Shown: positions 43,140 through 52,605, counted from the stretch's first letter. The stretch: 64,000 bases of DNA from Erythrobacteraceae bacterium (GCA_027489065.1 JAIYAM010000009.1:1-64000), one strand, 5' to 3'. The notes: a model not told the origin generated them from the sequence alone. Program-made: numbers and translations.

Positions 43140-44558
43140 ATGAAGCGTATTCTCTCCAATGCCGCGATGCTGGTGACCGGGGCGGCACTGCTCGCCGCGC
43201 CCGCCTTCGCGGCGCCGGCGGCCGAGCCTGCCGTGTTCACACCTACCGCCGACATGGTCAACAAGGGCGACGTCGCCTGGATGATGGTTTCGACCGCGCT
43301 CGTCCTGATGATGAGCGTGCCCGCCCTTGCACTGTTCTACGGTGGCCTGGTGCGCGCCAAGAACATGCTGAGCGTGCTGATGCAGGTGCTCACCATCGTC
43401 TGCGTCGCTTCGCTGGTGTGGTTCGGCTGGGGCTACTCGATGGCCTTCACCTCGACCGGCTCGCCCTTCCCGGCATTGTTCGGCGGGCTCGACAAGGCCT
43501 TCCTCAAAGGCGTCGACGTGACGACCCTGGCGGCGACTTTCTCGAACGGGGTGTACCTGCCCGAGCTGGTCTTCGTCATGTTCCAGATGACCTTCGCCTG
43601 CATCACCCCGGCGCTGATCGTCGGCGCCTTCGCGGAGCGCGTGAAGTTCACCTCGCTGATCATCTTCGTGGTCGCGTGGATGACGCTCGCCTATTTCCCG
43701 ATCGCGCACATGGTGTGGTACTGGGCCGGCCCGGACTTCCTGCACACTGCGCCGACCGACATGGGTCTGCTGTGGGGCTGGGGCGCTCTCGACTTCGCCG
43801 GCGGCACGGTGGTGCACATCAACGCCGGGATCGCAGGGCTCGTCGGCTGTCTGATCATCGGCCCGCGCATCGGTTACAAGACCGAAGCCATGCCTCCGCA
43901 CAACCTGGTGATGACCATGATCGGCGCCAGCCTGCTGTGGATCGGCTGGTTCGGGTTCAACGCCGGCTCGGCGCTCGAATCCAATGCCTTCGCCGCCCTC
44001 GCCTTCGTCAACACCTTCGTCGCCACGGCGGCGGCGGGCGCTGCCTGGGCGATCATCGAACAGATCACCCACAAGAAGCCGTCGCTGCTCGGCGGGGTCT
44101 CGGGTGTGGTGGCCGGGCTTGTGGCCATCACCCCGGCGGCGGGTTTTGCCCACCCCGGCACCGCGATCATCCTCGGCGCGGTCGCCTCGCTGGTCTGCTA
44201 CTTCTTCGTCACCACGGTGAAGAACAAGCTCGGCTATGACGACAGCCTCGATGTCTTCGGCATTCACGCCGTGGGCGGCATCGTCGGCGCGATCGGCACC
44301 GGCATCGTCGCCGACCCGGCGCTCGGCGGTCAGGGCTGGATCGACTACACCGCTCCGGTGGCCAAGGCGGGCGAGTTCGACATGGTCGGACAGGTCATCA
44401 CCCAGTGCTGGGCGGTCGGCACCACGATCGTGTGGACCGGCGTCGTCTCGGCCGTGCTGTTCCTGATCCTCAAGTACACCCTGGGCCTTCGCCCCGACGC
44501 CGAAGCCGAAACCAACGGCCTCGACATCTCCGAACACGGGGAGCGCGCCTACAACTGA
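43140..44558 (+). CDS. amtB: Ammonium transporter AmtB
   Basis: A 472-residue membrane protein with a signal peptide (MKRILSNAAMLVTGAALLAA, ending near AFA) and eleven membrane helices. The channel histidines are in IAHMVWYWAGPDFL and VFGIHAVGGIVGAIGTG. The conserved signature FGFNAGSAL is present. The C-terminus (KYTLGLRPDAEAETNGLDIS EHG) fits the GlnK-binding tail, which GlnK plugs. It is the second gene of glnK-amtB, under the sigma-54 promoter. A palindrome CCCGCC-AAGCTT-GGCGGG (44566-44583) and an intrinsic terminator (44656) follow. Confidence 0.97.
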   Translation: MKRILSNAAMLVTGAALLAAPAFAAPAAEPAVFTPTADMVNKGDVAWMMVSTALVLMMSVPALALFYGGLVRAKNMLSVLMQVLTIVCVASLVWFGWGYSMAFTSTGSPFPALFGGLDKAFLKGVDVTTLAATFSNGVYLPELVFVMFQMTFACITPALIVGAFAERVKFTSLIIFVVAWMTLAYFPIAHMVWYWAGPDFLHTAPTDMGLLWGWGALDFAGGTVVHINAGIAGLVGCLIIGPRIGYKTEAMPPHNLVMTMIGASLLWIGWFGFNAGSALESNAFAALAFVNTFVATAAAGAAWAIIEQITHKKPSLLGGVSGVVAGLVAITPAAGFAHPGTAIILGAVASLVCYFFVTTVKNKLGYDDSLDVFGIHAVGGIVGAIGTGIVADPALGGQGWIDYTAPVAKAGEFDMVGQVITQCWAVGTTIVWTGVVSAVLFLILKYTLGLRPDAEAETNGLDISEHGERAYN

Positions 44559-44655
44559 GCGCGCACCCGCCAAGCTTGGCGGGGGGAGGTCTCTCTCTCC
44601 CTCTCCCCTCCCCCCGCCTCACCACGTTCCTCCTGCGAACGAACAGACTGAATAT

Positions 44656-44689
44656 GGCCGGAGTAGCGAAAGCTCTCCGGCCTTTTTTT
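44656..44689 (+). terminator. Intrinsic terminator after amtB
   Basis: GGCCGGAG (44656-44663) pairs with CTCCGGCC (44675-44682), directly followed by seven T residues. This is a canonical rho-independent terminator for the glnK-amtB operon, 98 bases after the stop codon. Confidence 0.9.
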
Positions 44690-44702
44690 ATTCGAGTTTT
44701 TG

Positions 44703-44825
44703 GCGTTGCGACCCCGCCTCCGCGGGGTCGTCCTCGCTGCTGTTTCCTTCGCTTCGCTACGGAGCAGCTGCGGCTCGCGCGCGTGCGCTCGCGGCCCGTC
44801 CTGCGGCGGGCCGTATGATCGCTTG
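44703..44825. repeat. Intergenic hairpin repeat, copy C
   Basis: This copy reads TTGCGACCCCGC-CTCC-GCGGGGTCGTCCTCG (stem 44709-44717 with 44722-44730), then TTCGCTTCGCTAC, TGCGGCTCGCG, GTGCGCTCGCGGCCC and a second hairpin CGGCCCG...CGGGCCG (44792-44813). It aligns with copy B at 11642 almost base for base, with three base pairs of the first stem reversed. It lies between amtB and the convergent GMC gene, after the amtB terminator. Confidence 0.75.
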
Positions 44826-44839
44826 GTTTGATGGTTGGG

Positions 44840-46429
44840 CTAAGCTCTCTCGGCTTCCATCACGAAATCGGCACACCGCTCGCCGATCATGATGCTCGGC
44901 GCGTTGGTGTTGCCGCTGACGATCTTCGGCATCACGCTCGCGTCCGCCACCCAAAGCCCCTCGAGCCCGTTGAGCTTGAGGCCAGGATCGACCACCGCAT
45001 CCGCGTCCGAACCCATCCGGCAGGTGCCGACCGGGTGATAGACCGTGTCCGCGCGGCTGCGGATCAGGTCGTCGAGTGCGGCGTCGTCGTTCAGATCGAC
45101 AGGGTGGCGATCCTTCGGTCCGAAGGCCTGCATCGGCGGTGCCTCGGCGATACGGTGCGACAGGCGCACGCCGGCGCGCAACACGGCCATGTCGCGCTCG
45201 TCGTCGAGGAAGTTGGGGTCGATCACCGGCGCTGCCGCCGGGTCGGCGCTGCCGAGCCGCACCGTGCCGCGGCTCTCGGGCCGCAGCACGCAGGCGTGGA
45301 GCGAGAAGCCGTGCGCCTTGACCTTCTCGCGCCCGTGATCCTCGAGCACGGCGGGAACGAAGTGCCACTGCACATCCGGAGCCGGGCTGCCGGGCATCAC
45401 CGACCAGAACCCGCCCGCCTCGGCGTAGCAGGTGGTCATCACCCCGGTGCGCTTCATGCGGTGCTCGACCATCGCCGCAGCCATGCGCAGCGTGCCCTTG
45501 AGGGTGCTGCCGATGAGCAGATCGCTCTCCGTCTCCCAGCCGGAGACGTAGTCGATATGGTCCTGGAGGTTGCCGCCGACAGCCGGGCGGTCGAGCACCA
45601 CGTCGATGCCGTGCGCCTTGAGGTGCTCGGCCGGGCCGATGCCGGAGAGCATCAGCACTTGGGGTGAGTTGAACGCGCCTGCCGAAAGGATCACGCCGCG
45701 CCGTGCCAGCAGCGTCTCGCGCTTGCCCTTGCGCCGGATCTGCACGCCGGTCACGCGCCCGCCCTCGATCACCAGCTTCTCGACCAGCGTGTCGGTGCGC
45801 ACCGAGACGTTGCCCTGTTCGCGAATCGGCTCGACATAGGCGCGCGCCGCCGACCAGCGTTCGCCCTTGTGCTGGGTCACCTGGTAGAGGCCGAAGCCGT
45901 CCTGCCGCTCGCCGTTGAAATCGGGATTGGTCCGCAGCTGGAGCGCCGCGGCGGCATCGACGAAGGCGTGGGAGGCCGGGTTGGCGTGCCGCTGGTCCTC
46001 GACGAACAGCGGGCCGCCGTGGCCGTGGAGATCGTCGCCGCCGCGCTCGTTCGCCTCGGAACGCTTGAAGTAGGGAAGCACGTCCTCATAGCCCCACCCG
46101 GCGCAGCCCTCGGCCGCCCAGTTGTCGTAATCCCAGCGGTTGCCGCGGATATAGACCATGGCGTTGATCGCCGAGGAGCCGCCGAGCCCGCGCCCGCGCG
46201 GCTGGTAACCGGTGCGACCGTTCAGGCCCTTCTGCGGCACCGTCTCATAGCGGTAGTTCGAGGCCTGCGGGATGAAGGGCATGAAGCCCGGCGTCTTGAT
46301 CCAGACGTTGTTGTTGTGCCCGCCCGCCTCGAGCAGGCACACGCGGCGCGTGCCGTCGACCGAGAGCCTGCCCGTGACAGCGCTGCCGGCACTGCCACCG
46401 CCGATAACGATGTAGTCGAAACTTTCCAT
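44840..46429 (-). CDS. GMC family oxidoreductase (choline dehydrogenase-like)
   Basis: A 529-residue FAD enzyme. The N-terminus carries the dinucleotide motif DYIVIGGGSAGSAVTGRLS; the second GMC signature is ILSAGAFNSPQVLMLSGIGP; the C-terminal HPVGTCRMGSD holds the catalytic His; and SVMPKIVSGNTNAPSIMIGE ends the family core. Related enzymes oxidise choline, alcohols or sterol side chains. The next gene upstream on the same strand is a sterol-desaturase-like membrane protein, 24 bases away, so co-transcription and a linked lipid role are plausible but not shown. Confidence 0.92.
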   Translation of the reverse strand: MESFDYIVIGGGSAGSAVTGRLSVDGTRRVCLLEAGGHNNNVWIKTPGFMPFIPQASNYRYETVPQKGLNGRTGYQPRGRGLGGSSAINAMVYIRGNRWDYDNWAAEGCAGWGYEDVLPYFKRSEANERGGDDLHGHGGPLFVEDQRHANPASHAFVDAAAALQLRTNPDFNGERQDGFGLYQVTQHKGERWSAARAYVEPIREQGNVSVRTDTLVEKLVIEGGRVTGVQIRRKGKRETLLARRGVILSAGAFNSPQVLMLSGIGPAEHLKAHGIDVVLDRPAVGGNLQDHIDYVSGWETESDLLIGSTLKGTLRMAAAMVEHRMKRTGVMTTCYAEAGGFWSVMPGSPAPDVQWHFVPAVLEDHGREKVKAHGFSLHACVLRPESRGTVRLGSADPAAAPVIDPNFLDDERDMAVLRAGVRLSHRIAEAPPMQAFGPKDRHPVDLNDDAALDDLIRSRADTVYHPVGTCRMGSDADAVVDPGLKLNGLEGLWVADASVMPKIVSGNTNAPSIMIGERCADFVMEAERA

Positions 46430-46453
46430 GATCTCTCCCTTTGGCGCGGGAGA

Positions 46454-47416
46454 TTAGGCAGCTTCTTGCTCGCTCGCAATCGGGTTTCGAGTCGCAACTG
46501 ATGTTGTTTGTGGCGCAGCATTCGCTCCTACCCGCGCGCGCCAGCGCTCGCGAATCATGTCGCTGGTCTCGCGGCTGCCGTCATGGCTCCAGCCGGGCTC
46601 GCGCAGGAGGTAGGACAGCTTGTGCTTCCAAGGCGCGCGCATGATGTCGGCGAGCATGCCGATCCACTCGTGGAACACCGCCCACAGCAGGTTGAAGCTG
46701 CCGAGCTGCTTGACGATCCCGTAGCGGATCGGCTCCTCATCGACCTCGGCCTCGAAGGTGCCGAACATCCGGTCCCAGACGATGAACACGCCCGCGTAAT
46801 TCTTGTCGAGATAACGCGGGTTTGTCGCATGGTGGACGCGGTGGTGCGAGGGCGTGTTCAACACCGCCTCGAACCAGCGCGGCATGCGCTTGATCGCTTC
46901 GGTGTGAATCCAGAACTGGTAGATGAGGTTGAAGCCCCCGCAGATCGCGATCATCAGCGGGTGGAAGCCCAGCAGCACCAGCGGCACAGCGAACAGGAAG
47001 CCGAAGGTGAGGGCGCCTGTCCAGCTCTGCCGCAGCGCGGTCGACAGGTTGTAGTGCTGGCTGGAGTGGTGGTTCACGTGGCTCGCCCACATCCAGCGGA
47101 TGCGGTGTCCGGCGCGGTGAACCCAGTAATACTTGAGGTCGTCGAGCACGAAACAGACGGGCCACGCCCACCACACCGCCCACCATACCGGCCCGAAGTC
47201 GAACAAGCGATATTCGTAGGTCCGGATGAACACCGCGAGCGCGAAGCCGCCGAGCAGCGCCCCGGCAACGGTCGAACCCAGCCCGAAACCGAGGCTGACC
47301 AGCGTATCCCTGGGCTCGTAGGCCTCGGGGGCGCGCAGCTTCGCCCAGATCATCTCGGCGAGCACCGCGACGACGAACAGCGGCACGGCATATTGGGTGG
47401 GGTTGAAGTCAGGCAT
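46454..47416 (-). CDS. Sterol desaturase / fatty acid hydroxylase family membrane protein
   Basis: A 320-residue membrane protein of the fatty-acid-hydroxylase superfamily. The His clusters that bind two irons are present: HRAGH, HVNHHSSQHYN, HRVHH and a distal WIHTEAI. Four membrane segments precede and separate them. Such proteins hydroxylate or desaturate lipids, carotenoids or sterol-like compounds. It overlaps the following minus-strand gene start by eight bases and precedes the GMC oxidoreductase. The substrate cannot be told; carotenoid or lipid hydroxylation is likely in this lineage. Confidence 0.88.
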   Translation of the reverse strand: MPDFNPTQYAVPLFVVAVLAEMIWAKLRAPEAYEPRDTLVSLGFGLGSTVAGALLGGFALAVFIRTYEYRLFDFGPVWWAVWWAWPVCFVLDDLKYYWVHRAGHRIRWMWASHVNHHSSQHYNLSTALRQSWTGALTFGFLFAVPLVLLGFHPLMIAICGGFNLIYQFWIHTEAIKRMPRWFEAVLNTPSHHRVHHATNPRYLDKNYAGVFIVWDRMFGTFEAEVDEEPIRYGIVKQLGSFNLLWAVFHEWIGMLADIMRAPWKHKLSYLLREPGWSHDGSRETSDMIRERWRARVGANAAPQTTSVATRNPIASEQEAA

Positions 47417-47828
47417 GTTGGCGCCCGTGTACCCGATCGATGGCCTCTGCCCAAGCCTCGGGATCAGGGACGCTCAGGCGGACGATGCCGAAGCGCGGCT
47501 CGCCCGGATCGACGACGAGTTTTCCGTCGTTCTGCGCGGCGGCTTTGGCAGACGGGCCGAGAACGCGCCCGGCGAAGCGGTTGCCGTGGCGGCGGATCAC
47601 CATCACCCTGCCGCTTGCATCGCGGGCAAGGGCGCCTGTTCCCGCCGCGTCGCAAGCGATGGCGACTGGGGTGAAGCCGTCCTCCACCTCGCCAGCCGCG
47701 CGCCGCACACCTTCCTCGCTTTCGAGCCGCGGGTCGCCGCCGAGCTTGAGCCACCATGCGAGTCCCGCCAGGGCAAGGATCGCGGCGAGCGATCCGGCGG
47801 TCTGGATGATGAGGGGCGGAACGTCCAA
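47409..47828 (-). CDS. Membrane-anchored protein, function unknown
   Basis: A 139-residue protein with an N-terminal membrane segment (LIIQTAGSLAAILALAGLAWW) and a soluble domain reading PVAIACDAAGTGALARDASG and RFGIVRLSVPDPEAWAEAID. I do not recognise the domain. It overlaps the sterol-desaturase gene by eight bases and follows the TIGR01244 gene by 12 bases, so all lie in one minus-strand transcript with the GMC gene. Confidence 0.75.
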   Translation of the reverse strand: MDVPPLIIQTAGSLAAILALAGLAWWLKLGGDPRLESEEGVRRAAGEVEDGFTPVAIACDAAGTGALARDASGRVMVIRRHGNRFAGRVLGPSAKAAAQNDGKLVVDPGEPRFGIVRLSVPDPEAWAEAIDRVHGRQHA

Positions 47829-47840
47829 GCTTTGAGCGCC

Positions 47841-48272
47841 TCAGCGCGCGGAAAGCATGTCGATCATGGTGCGAATCGGGCTGACGTCATAGCCCGCCTG
47901 CGCTGCCGTGCGCGCGATCGTCTCGGGTGCCTCGCCCTTCTTGGCCGCAGCGAGCGCCCACAGCAGGGTCGACCGGGTGCCGGAGCGGCAATAGGCGAGA
48001 ATCGGCCCCTCGGCCTGCTCCAGCGCTGCAATCATGGCGTCGACCTGCGGCTCGCTGAAGCCCGCATGGCCGACCGGAATGGCGACATAGTTGAGCCCCG
48101 CGGCGGCTGCGGCATCAGCGATCGCGTCGCCCTGCGGCGCGGAAGGCTCCTCTCCGTCGGGCCGGTTGTTGACGATGGTGCTCACGCCAAGCGCGGCTGC
48201 TTCGGCGATATCCGCGAGCGCAAGCTGCGGGCTGACCAGCACATTTTCCGTGAGGCGGCGAAAATCGCTCAT
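47841..48272 (-). CDS. TIGR01244 family phosphatase/sulfurtransferase-like protein
   Basis: A 143-residue protein with a cysteine-based phosphatase fold: STIVNNRPDGEEPSAPQ at the front and the active-site loop YCRSGTRSTLLWALAAA (Cys-x-x-Gly-x-Arg-Ser) at about 96-110. This is the family also fused to beta-lactamase-like proteins (Blh), linked to sulfide or persulfide handling. It is the first gene of the minus-strand group that runs to the GMC gene. Confidence 0.88.
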   Translation of the reverse strand: MSDFRRLTENVLVSPQLALADIAEAAALGVSTIVNNRPDGEEPSAPQGDAIADAAAAAGLNYVAIPVGHAGFSEPQVDAMIAALEQAEGPILAYCRSGTRSTLLWALAAAKKGEAPETIARTAAQAGYDVSPIRTMIDMLSAR

Positions 48273-48402
48273 GATCCGTCCTGTCGTCCCGTGTGTTCGA
48301 GGGGCCGTTCATGCCCAAAGCTTGGCGCCCGCACAAGCGTCGTGGCCGGGGCTCCGGAAGCCGCTGGTATTTTCGTTCGCAAAGCAAGCTTTTGTGCGCT
48401 AT

Positions 48403-48416
48403 ACGTGGCGCCACGT
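48403..48416. promoter_or_regulatory. 14-bp palindrome upstream of the cold-shock gene
   Basis: ACGTGGCGCCACGT is a perfect palindrome 104 bases before the cold-shock gene start, in the divergent 247-base gap with the TIGR01244 gene. It could be an operator or a hairpin in the long 5' leader typical of cold-shock mRNAs. Confidence 0.35.
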
Positions 48417-48519
48417 GCGCTCCGGACCACAAGCTGGCGCGTCTGTGTCCGGTGCGGCTCACTGTCCACGACATCGGCGCAATGGAGGGCGGGCAGTGTG
48501 GCAAGGTACGTACTGATCT

Positions 48520-49278
48520 ATGGGTTACGATAGGGGACGCCGGCGCGGCCGTGACAAGCGCGACGGTTTCGGCGAAGATGGCTTCGATCCGTTTGGCGGC
48601 GGGAACGATGGGTTCTCGCCCCCGCGCGAATTCGGTGGCGGCGGTGATCGCTTCGGCGGCGGCGGCGACCGGTTTGGCGGCGGTGGCGGCGGCGGCCCTC
48701 GTGGCGGCGGCGGCTTCAGCGGCGGCCCGCGCGGCCCCGGTGGCCCGGGCGGCGGCGGTGCTGGCGGCGGCGGCTTCAGCCGCATGCCTGCCCAGATCGT
48801 CGGTACCGGCAAGGGCACCGTGAAGTTCTTCAACACCCAGAAGGGCTTCGGCTTCATCCAGCAGGAAGGTGGCGGCGAAGACGTCTTCGTCCACATCAGC
48901 GCGGTCGAGCGTGCCGGCCTTGAAGGCCTCGCCGAAGGCCAGGAGCTCCAGTACAACCTCGTGGATCGCGGCGGCAAGGTGTCGGCGCAGGATCTTCAGG
49001 TGGTGGGTGACGTCATCGCGGTGGCGGCCAAGCCGGCCGCTCCGGCTCGCGAGCTGACCGGTGAGCGCGCCAAGGGCACGGTCAAGTTCTTCAACGCGAT
49101 GAAGGGCTTCGGCTTCCTCGTGCGTGATGACGGCCAGCCCGATGCCTTCGTGCACATCAGTGCCGTCGAGCGTTCGGGGCTGTCTGCCCTCAACGAAGGC
49201 GAACGCTACGAATTCGATCTCGAAGTCGATCGACGCGGAAAGTACTCCGCCGTCAATCTGGCACCGATCGAAGGCTGA
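48520..49278 (+). CDS. Double cold-shock-domain protein with RG/G-rich N-terminus
   Basis: A 252-residue protein. Residues 1-90 are a Gly/Arg/Asp-rich disordered region (RGRRRGRDKRDGFGEDGFDP and repeated FGGGGDRFGGGG). Two cold-shock domains follow, about 98-165 and 183-250, each with RNP1 (NTQKGFGFIQQ and NAMKGFGFLVR) and RNP2 (DVFVHISAVER and DAFVHISAVER). They bind single-stranded RNA and DNA and melt structure. Double-domain proteins are common in alphaproteobacteria; the long RG-rich tail is less usual. The leader of 247 bases is typical of cold-shock regulation. Confidence 0.93.
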   Translation: MGYDRGRRRGRDKRDGFGEDGFDPFGGGNDGFSPPREFGGGGDRFGGGGDRFGGGGGGGPRGGGGFSGGPRGPGGPGGGGAGGGGFSRMPAQIVGTGKGTVKFFNTQKGFGFIQQEGGGEDVFVHISAVERAGLEGLAEGQELQYNLVDRGGKVSAQDLQVVGDVIAVAAKPAAPARELTGERAKGTVKFFNAMKGFGFLVRDDGQPDAFVHISAVERSGLSALNEGERYEFDLEVDRRGKYSAVNLAPIEG

Positions 49279-49418
49279 CCCAGCCGCAACCGCACCCTCG
49301 CGGTTTGACGCGGGAGCAGCGGAAGATTAACGGTAAAGCGGATGGCGGCTCTGGTTCAGGGCCGCCATTTGCGTTTCGAGCGCCCCAACCCCCACGACTC
49401 AGTTCAGGATGTAAGCCC

Positions 49419-50618
49419 ATGTCGATCACCCCGCTCATGCCCGTCTACCCGCGTTGCGGCGTCCGGCCGGTGCGCGGCGAGCACTGCCACCTGATCGACG
49501 AGGACGGCACCCGCTACCTCGACTTTGCCAGCGGCATTGCGGTCAACCTGCTCGGCCACTCGCACGAGGGGCTGATCTCGGCGATCCAGCAGCAGGCCGC
49601 CACGCTGATGCATGTCTCCAATCTCTACGGCAGCCCGCAGGGCGAGAAGCTGGCGCAGATGCTGGTCGACACGACCTTCGCCGACACGGTGTTCTTCACC
49701 AATTCGGGCGCGGAAGCCTGCGAGTGCGCGATCAAGACGGCGCGCGCCTATCACCAGAATGCGGGTGACGAAGGCGACGCCAGCCGGTTCGAGATCATCA
49801 CCTTCCACAATGCCTTCCACGGGCGCACGATGGCGACCATTTCGGCCTCGAACCAGACCAAGATGCACCACGGCTTTTCGCCGCTGCTCGAAGGGTTCAA
49901 GTATGCGCCTTTCGATGACCTGGAAGCGGCCAAGGCGCTGATCGGGCCGCACACGGCCGGCATCATGGTCGAGCCGATCCAAGGCGAGGGCGGTATGCGC
50001 CCTGCCTCGCAGGAATTCATGTCCGGCCTTCGCGCCTTGTGTGACGAGCACGGGCTGATGCTGATCCTCGACGAGGTGCAGTGCGGCGTGGCGCGCACCG
50101 GCACGCTCTATGCCTACGAGCAGTACGGGATCACACCCGATATCCTCGCCACGGCCAAGGGCATCGGCGGCGGTTTCCCCTTGGGCGCGTGCCTCGCGAC
50201 CGAGAAGGCCGCGCGCGGGATGACCTTCGGCACCCACGGCTCGACCTACGGCGGCAACCCGCTGGCGATGGCTGCGGGAACGGCGGTGATGGAGGCGGTC
50301 GCCAATGAAGAGTTCCTCGGCCGGGTGCGCGAGAAGGGCGAGCGGCTGCGGGCCCGGCTCGAACAGTTCATCGGCAACTACCCCGAGCTTTTCGAGCTGG
50401 TGCGGGGCAAGGGCCTGATGCTCGGCATCAAGATGAAGATGGAGAGCCGTCCGTTCTACGTGCACCTGCGCGATCATCACCAGTTGCTGACGGTTGCGGC
50501 GGGCGACAACACGATCCGCATCATCCCGCCACTGGTGATCGGCGACGCCGAGATGGACGAGTTCTTCGACAAGCTTTCCGCAGGAGCGGCGAGCTTCAAG
50601 GTTCCGGAACCGGCATGA
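49419..50618 (+). CDS. argD: Acetylornithine aminotransferase
   Basis: ArgD makes N-acetylornithine from N-acetylglutamate semialdehyde with PLP. The 399-residue protein starts [20 protein letters not shown], has [40 protein letters not shown], the PLP-binding Lys in [13 protein letters not shown], and [17 protein letters not shown]. The ATG at 49419 matches the family start; a longer reading upstream is not supported. It overlaps argF by four bases (ATGA), an arginine-synthesis operon. Confidence 0.95.
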   Translation: MSITPLMPVYPRCGVRPVRGEHCHLIDEDGTRYLDFASGIAVNLLGHSHEGLISAIQQQAATLMHVSNLYGSPQGEKLAQMLVDTTFADTVFFTNSGAEACECAIKTARAYHQNAGDEGDASRFEIITFHNAFHGRTMATISASNQTKMHHGFSPLLEGFKYAPFDDLEAAKALIGPHTAGIMVEPIQGEGGMRPASQEFMSGLRALCDEHGLMLILDEVQCGVARTGTLYAYEQYGITPDILATAKGIGGGFPLGACLATEKAARGMTFGTHGSTYGGNPLAMAAGTAVMEAVANEEFLGRVREKGERLRARLEQFIGNYPELFELVRGKGLMLGIKMKMESRPFYVHLRDHHQLLTVAAGDNTIRIIPPLVIGDAEMDEFFDKLSAGAASFKVPEPA

Positions 50619-51565
50619 CGGGCGCGGGGGGCGGCTTCAGGCACTTCCTCGACCTTGGCGATGCCGGGGGCGATGCCATCGCGGCCATGATCAATGACGC
50701 GATCGACCGGAAGGCGGCACGCGTCGGCCTGCCCAAGGGCGCGCCCGATGCCGACGCCCCGCTCGCCGGTCGTGTGCTGGCGCTCGTATTCGAGAAGAAC
50801 TCGACCCGCACCCGCGTCAGCTTCGACATCGCGATGCGCCAGCTCGGCGGGACGGTGCTGCTGCTGGATTCCTCGTCCAGCCAGCTCGGACGGGGGGAAA
50901 CCATCGCCGATACCGCGCGGGTGCTGAGCCGGATGGTCGACGGCATCATGCTGCGCACCGACGATCACGCCAAGATCGAGGAGATGGCGCGCCATGCGAC
51001 GGTGCCGGTCATCAACGGCCTCACCGACATGTCGCACCCATGCCAGATCGTCGCCGATCTGCTGACGGTGATCGAACACGGCAAGGCCCTGCCCGGGCTC
51101 GAGGTTGCGTGGTTCGGGGACGGGAACAACGTGCTGCACTCGATCCTCGAGGCGGCGGGGCTGTTCAAGTTCAACGTCCGGGTCGCGACTCCGGTGGGCT
51201 ACGAGCCGGATCCGGTCTTCGTCGCACTGGCCCGCGAACGCGGGGCACGGGTCACGCTGACGCAGGATGCCCAAGACGCTGCGCGCGGGGCGGACGTGAT
51301 CGTTACCGACACGTGGATCTCGATGGGACAGGCCCATGCCGAGGAGAAGCTGTCGGCGATGGCGCCCTATCAGGTCAACGCAGCGTTGATGGCTCTGGCG
51401 AAACCCGATGCCGTGTTCCTCCACTGCCTGCCCGCCCATGTCGGCGAGGAAGTCAGCGAGGAGGTGTTCGAGGGCGCGCAGTCGGTGGTATTCGACGAAG
51501 CCGAGAACCGCACCCACGCGCAGAAGTCGGTGCTGCTCTGGGCCTTTGGCCTGCTCGGCGACTAA
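50615..51565 (+). CDS. argF: Ornithine carbamoyltransferase
   Basis: ArgF makes citrulline from ornithine and carbamoyl phosphate. The 316-residue protein has [18 protein letters not shown] (carbamoyl-phosphate site), the [15 protein letters not shown] motif, DTWISMGQ and the [15 protein letters not shown] ornithine-binding loop. Length is normal. Its start overlaps the argD stop by four bases. hslO follows 44 bases later and could be read from the same message. Confidence 0.96.
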   Translation: MTGAGGGFRHFLDLGDAGGDAIAAMINDAIDRKAARVGLPKGAPDADAPLAGRVLALVFEKNSTRTRVSFDIAMRQLGGTVLLLDSSSSQLGRGETIADTARVLSRMVDGIMLRTDDHAKIEEMARHATVPVINGLTDMSHPCQIVADLLTVIEHGKALPGLEVAWFGDGNNVLHSILEAAGLFKFNVRVATPVGYEPDPVFVALARERGARVTLTQDAQDAARGADVIVTDTWISMGQAHAEEKLSAMAPYQVNAALMALAKPDAVFLHCLPAHVGEEVSEEVFEGAQSVVFDEAENRTHAQKSVLLWAFGLLGD

Positions 51566-51609
51566 CGCGCGCCTCAAGGGGTCTTTCGCCTGAGGCGATC
51601 GATCCCCAT

Positions 51610-52518
51610 ATGCGCCCGATGACCGAGACGATCGCTACCGCCGAGACCTATTCCGACACCCTGTTGGGCTTCACCCTTCCCGACCGCAGCGCGCGTGGGC
51701 GCTTGGTGCGGATGGAGGGCGTGCTCGAGCAGGTGCTTTCTGCGCACAACTATCCCGCTCCGATCACCCACCTGCTTGGCGAAGCGCTGGTACTGGGCGC
51801 GCTGATGGGCGGTTTGCTCAAGGGCGAGCAGGCGCAGATGACGATGCAGGCGCAGACCAATGGCGGGACAGTGAACCTGCTGGTGTGCGATTATCGCGCC
51901 GGTGCGGTGCGCGGCTATGTCGACTTCGATAGCGAGCGTCTGGCGAAGCTTGGTGCGAACCCGTCGCTCAAGGCACTGTTCGGGGAAGGCTATCTCGCGA
52001 TCACCTTCGAAACCGAGGGCCGCCAGCGCTATCAGGGGATCGTGCCGCTCGAGGGCGACAGCCTTGCCGCGGCCTGCGAGAGCTTCTTCAGCCAGTCGGA
52101 ACAGATCCCGACCTTGATCCGCGTCGCCAGCCGCGCCGGTGCGGGCGGACGCATGGCGGCGGGCCTGCTGATCCAGCACCTTCCCGAAGGCGAGGAGGGA
52201 CGCGAACGGCTCCATGTCCGCCTCGACCATCCTGACTGGGAGCACGTCGCCGTGATGGCCGGCTCGATCAGCCACGACGAGCTGCTCGATCCTGCGCTTT
52301 CGCTCGAGGCGATCGTGTGGCGGCTGTTTCACGAGGAGGAGGAAGTGCGGGTCCAGGCCGGCACCGCGCTATCTCGCGGGTGCCGATGCAGCGCGGCGCA
52401 TTACGAGGCAGTCATTGGTCGCTTCCCGCCTGACGAGCAGGCCGAGATGCGAGGTGCTGACGGGATCATCGCTGTCGATTGCGCGTTCTGCTCGCGCACC
52501 TTCGCCCTGGCGATCTGA
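51610..52518 (+). CDS. hslO: Redox-regulated chaperone Hsp33
   Basis: Hsp33 is activated by oxidation, when zinc leaves its C-terminal cysteines. The 302-residue protein starts MRPMTETIATAETYSDTLLG with the substrate-binding part AHNYPAPITHLLGEALVLGA, and the zinc motif CRCSAAH...DCAFCSRTF (Cys-x-Cys and Cys-x-x-Cys) at the end. Length is normal. An in-frame ATG three codons later is possible. The gene follows argF on the same strand. Confidence 0.94.
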   Translation: MRPMTETIATAETYSDTLLGFTLPDRSARGRLVRMEGVLEQVLSAHNYPAPITHLLGEALVLGALMGGLLKGEQAQMTMQAQTNGGTVNLLVCDYRAGAVRGYVDFDSERLAKLGANPSLKALFGEGYLAITFETEGRQRYQGIVPLEGDSLAAACESFFSQSEQIPTLIRVASRAGAGGRMAAGLLIQHLPEGEEGRERLHVRLDHPDWEHVAVMAGSISHDELLDPALSLEAIVWRLFHEEEEVRVQAGTALSRGCRCSAAHYEAVIGRFPPDEQAEMRGADGIIAVDCAFCSRTFALAI

Positions 52519-52605
52519 GCGGCTGGACTGGCAAATCGGCCCGAGGCATCAAATCGACCAATTTGTGCAAGGCGCATGGCCACGAAAATGGCATGGGGGA
52601 AACTG

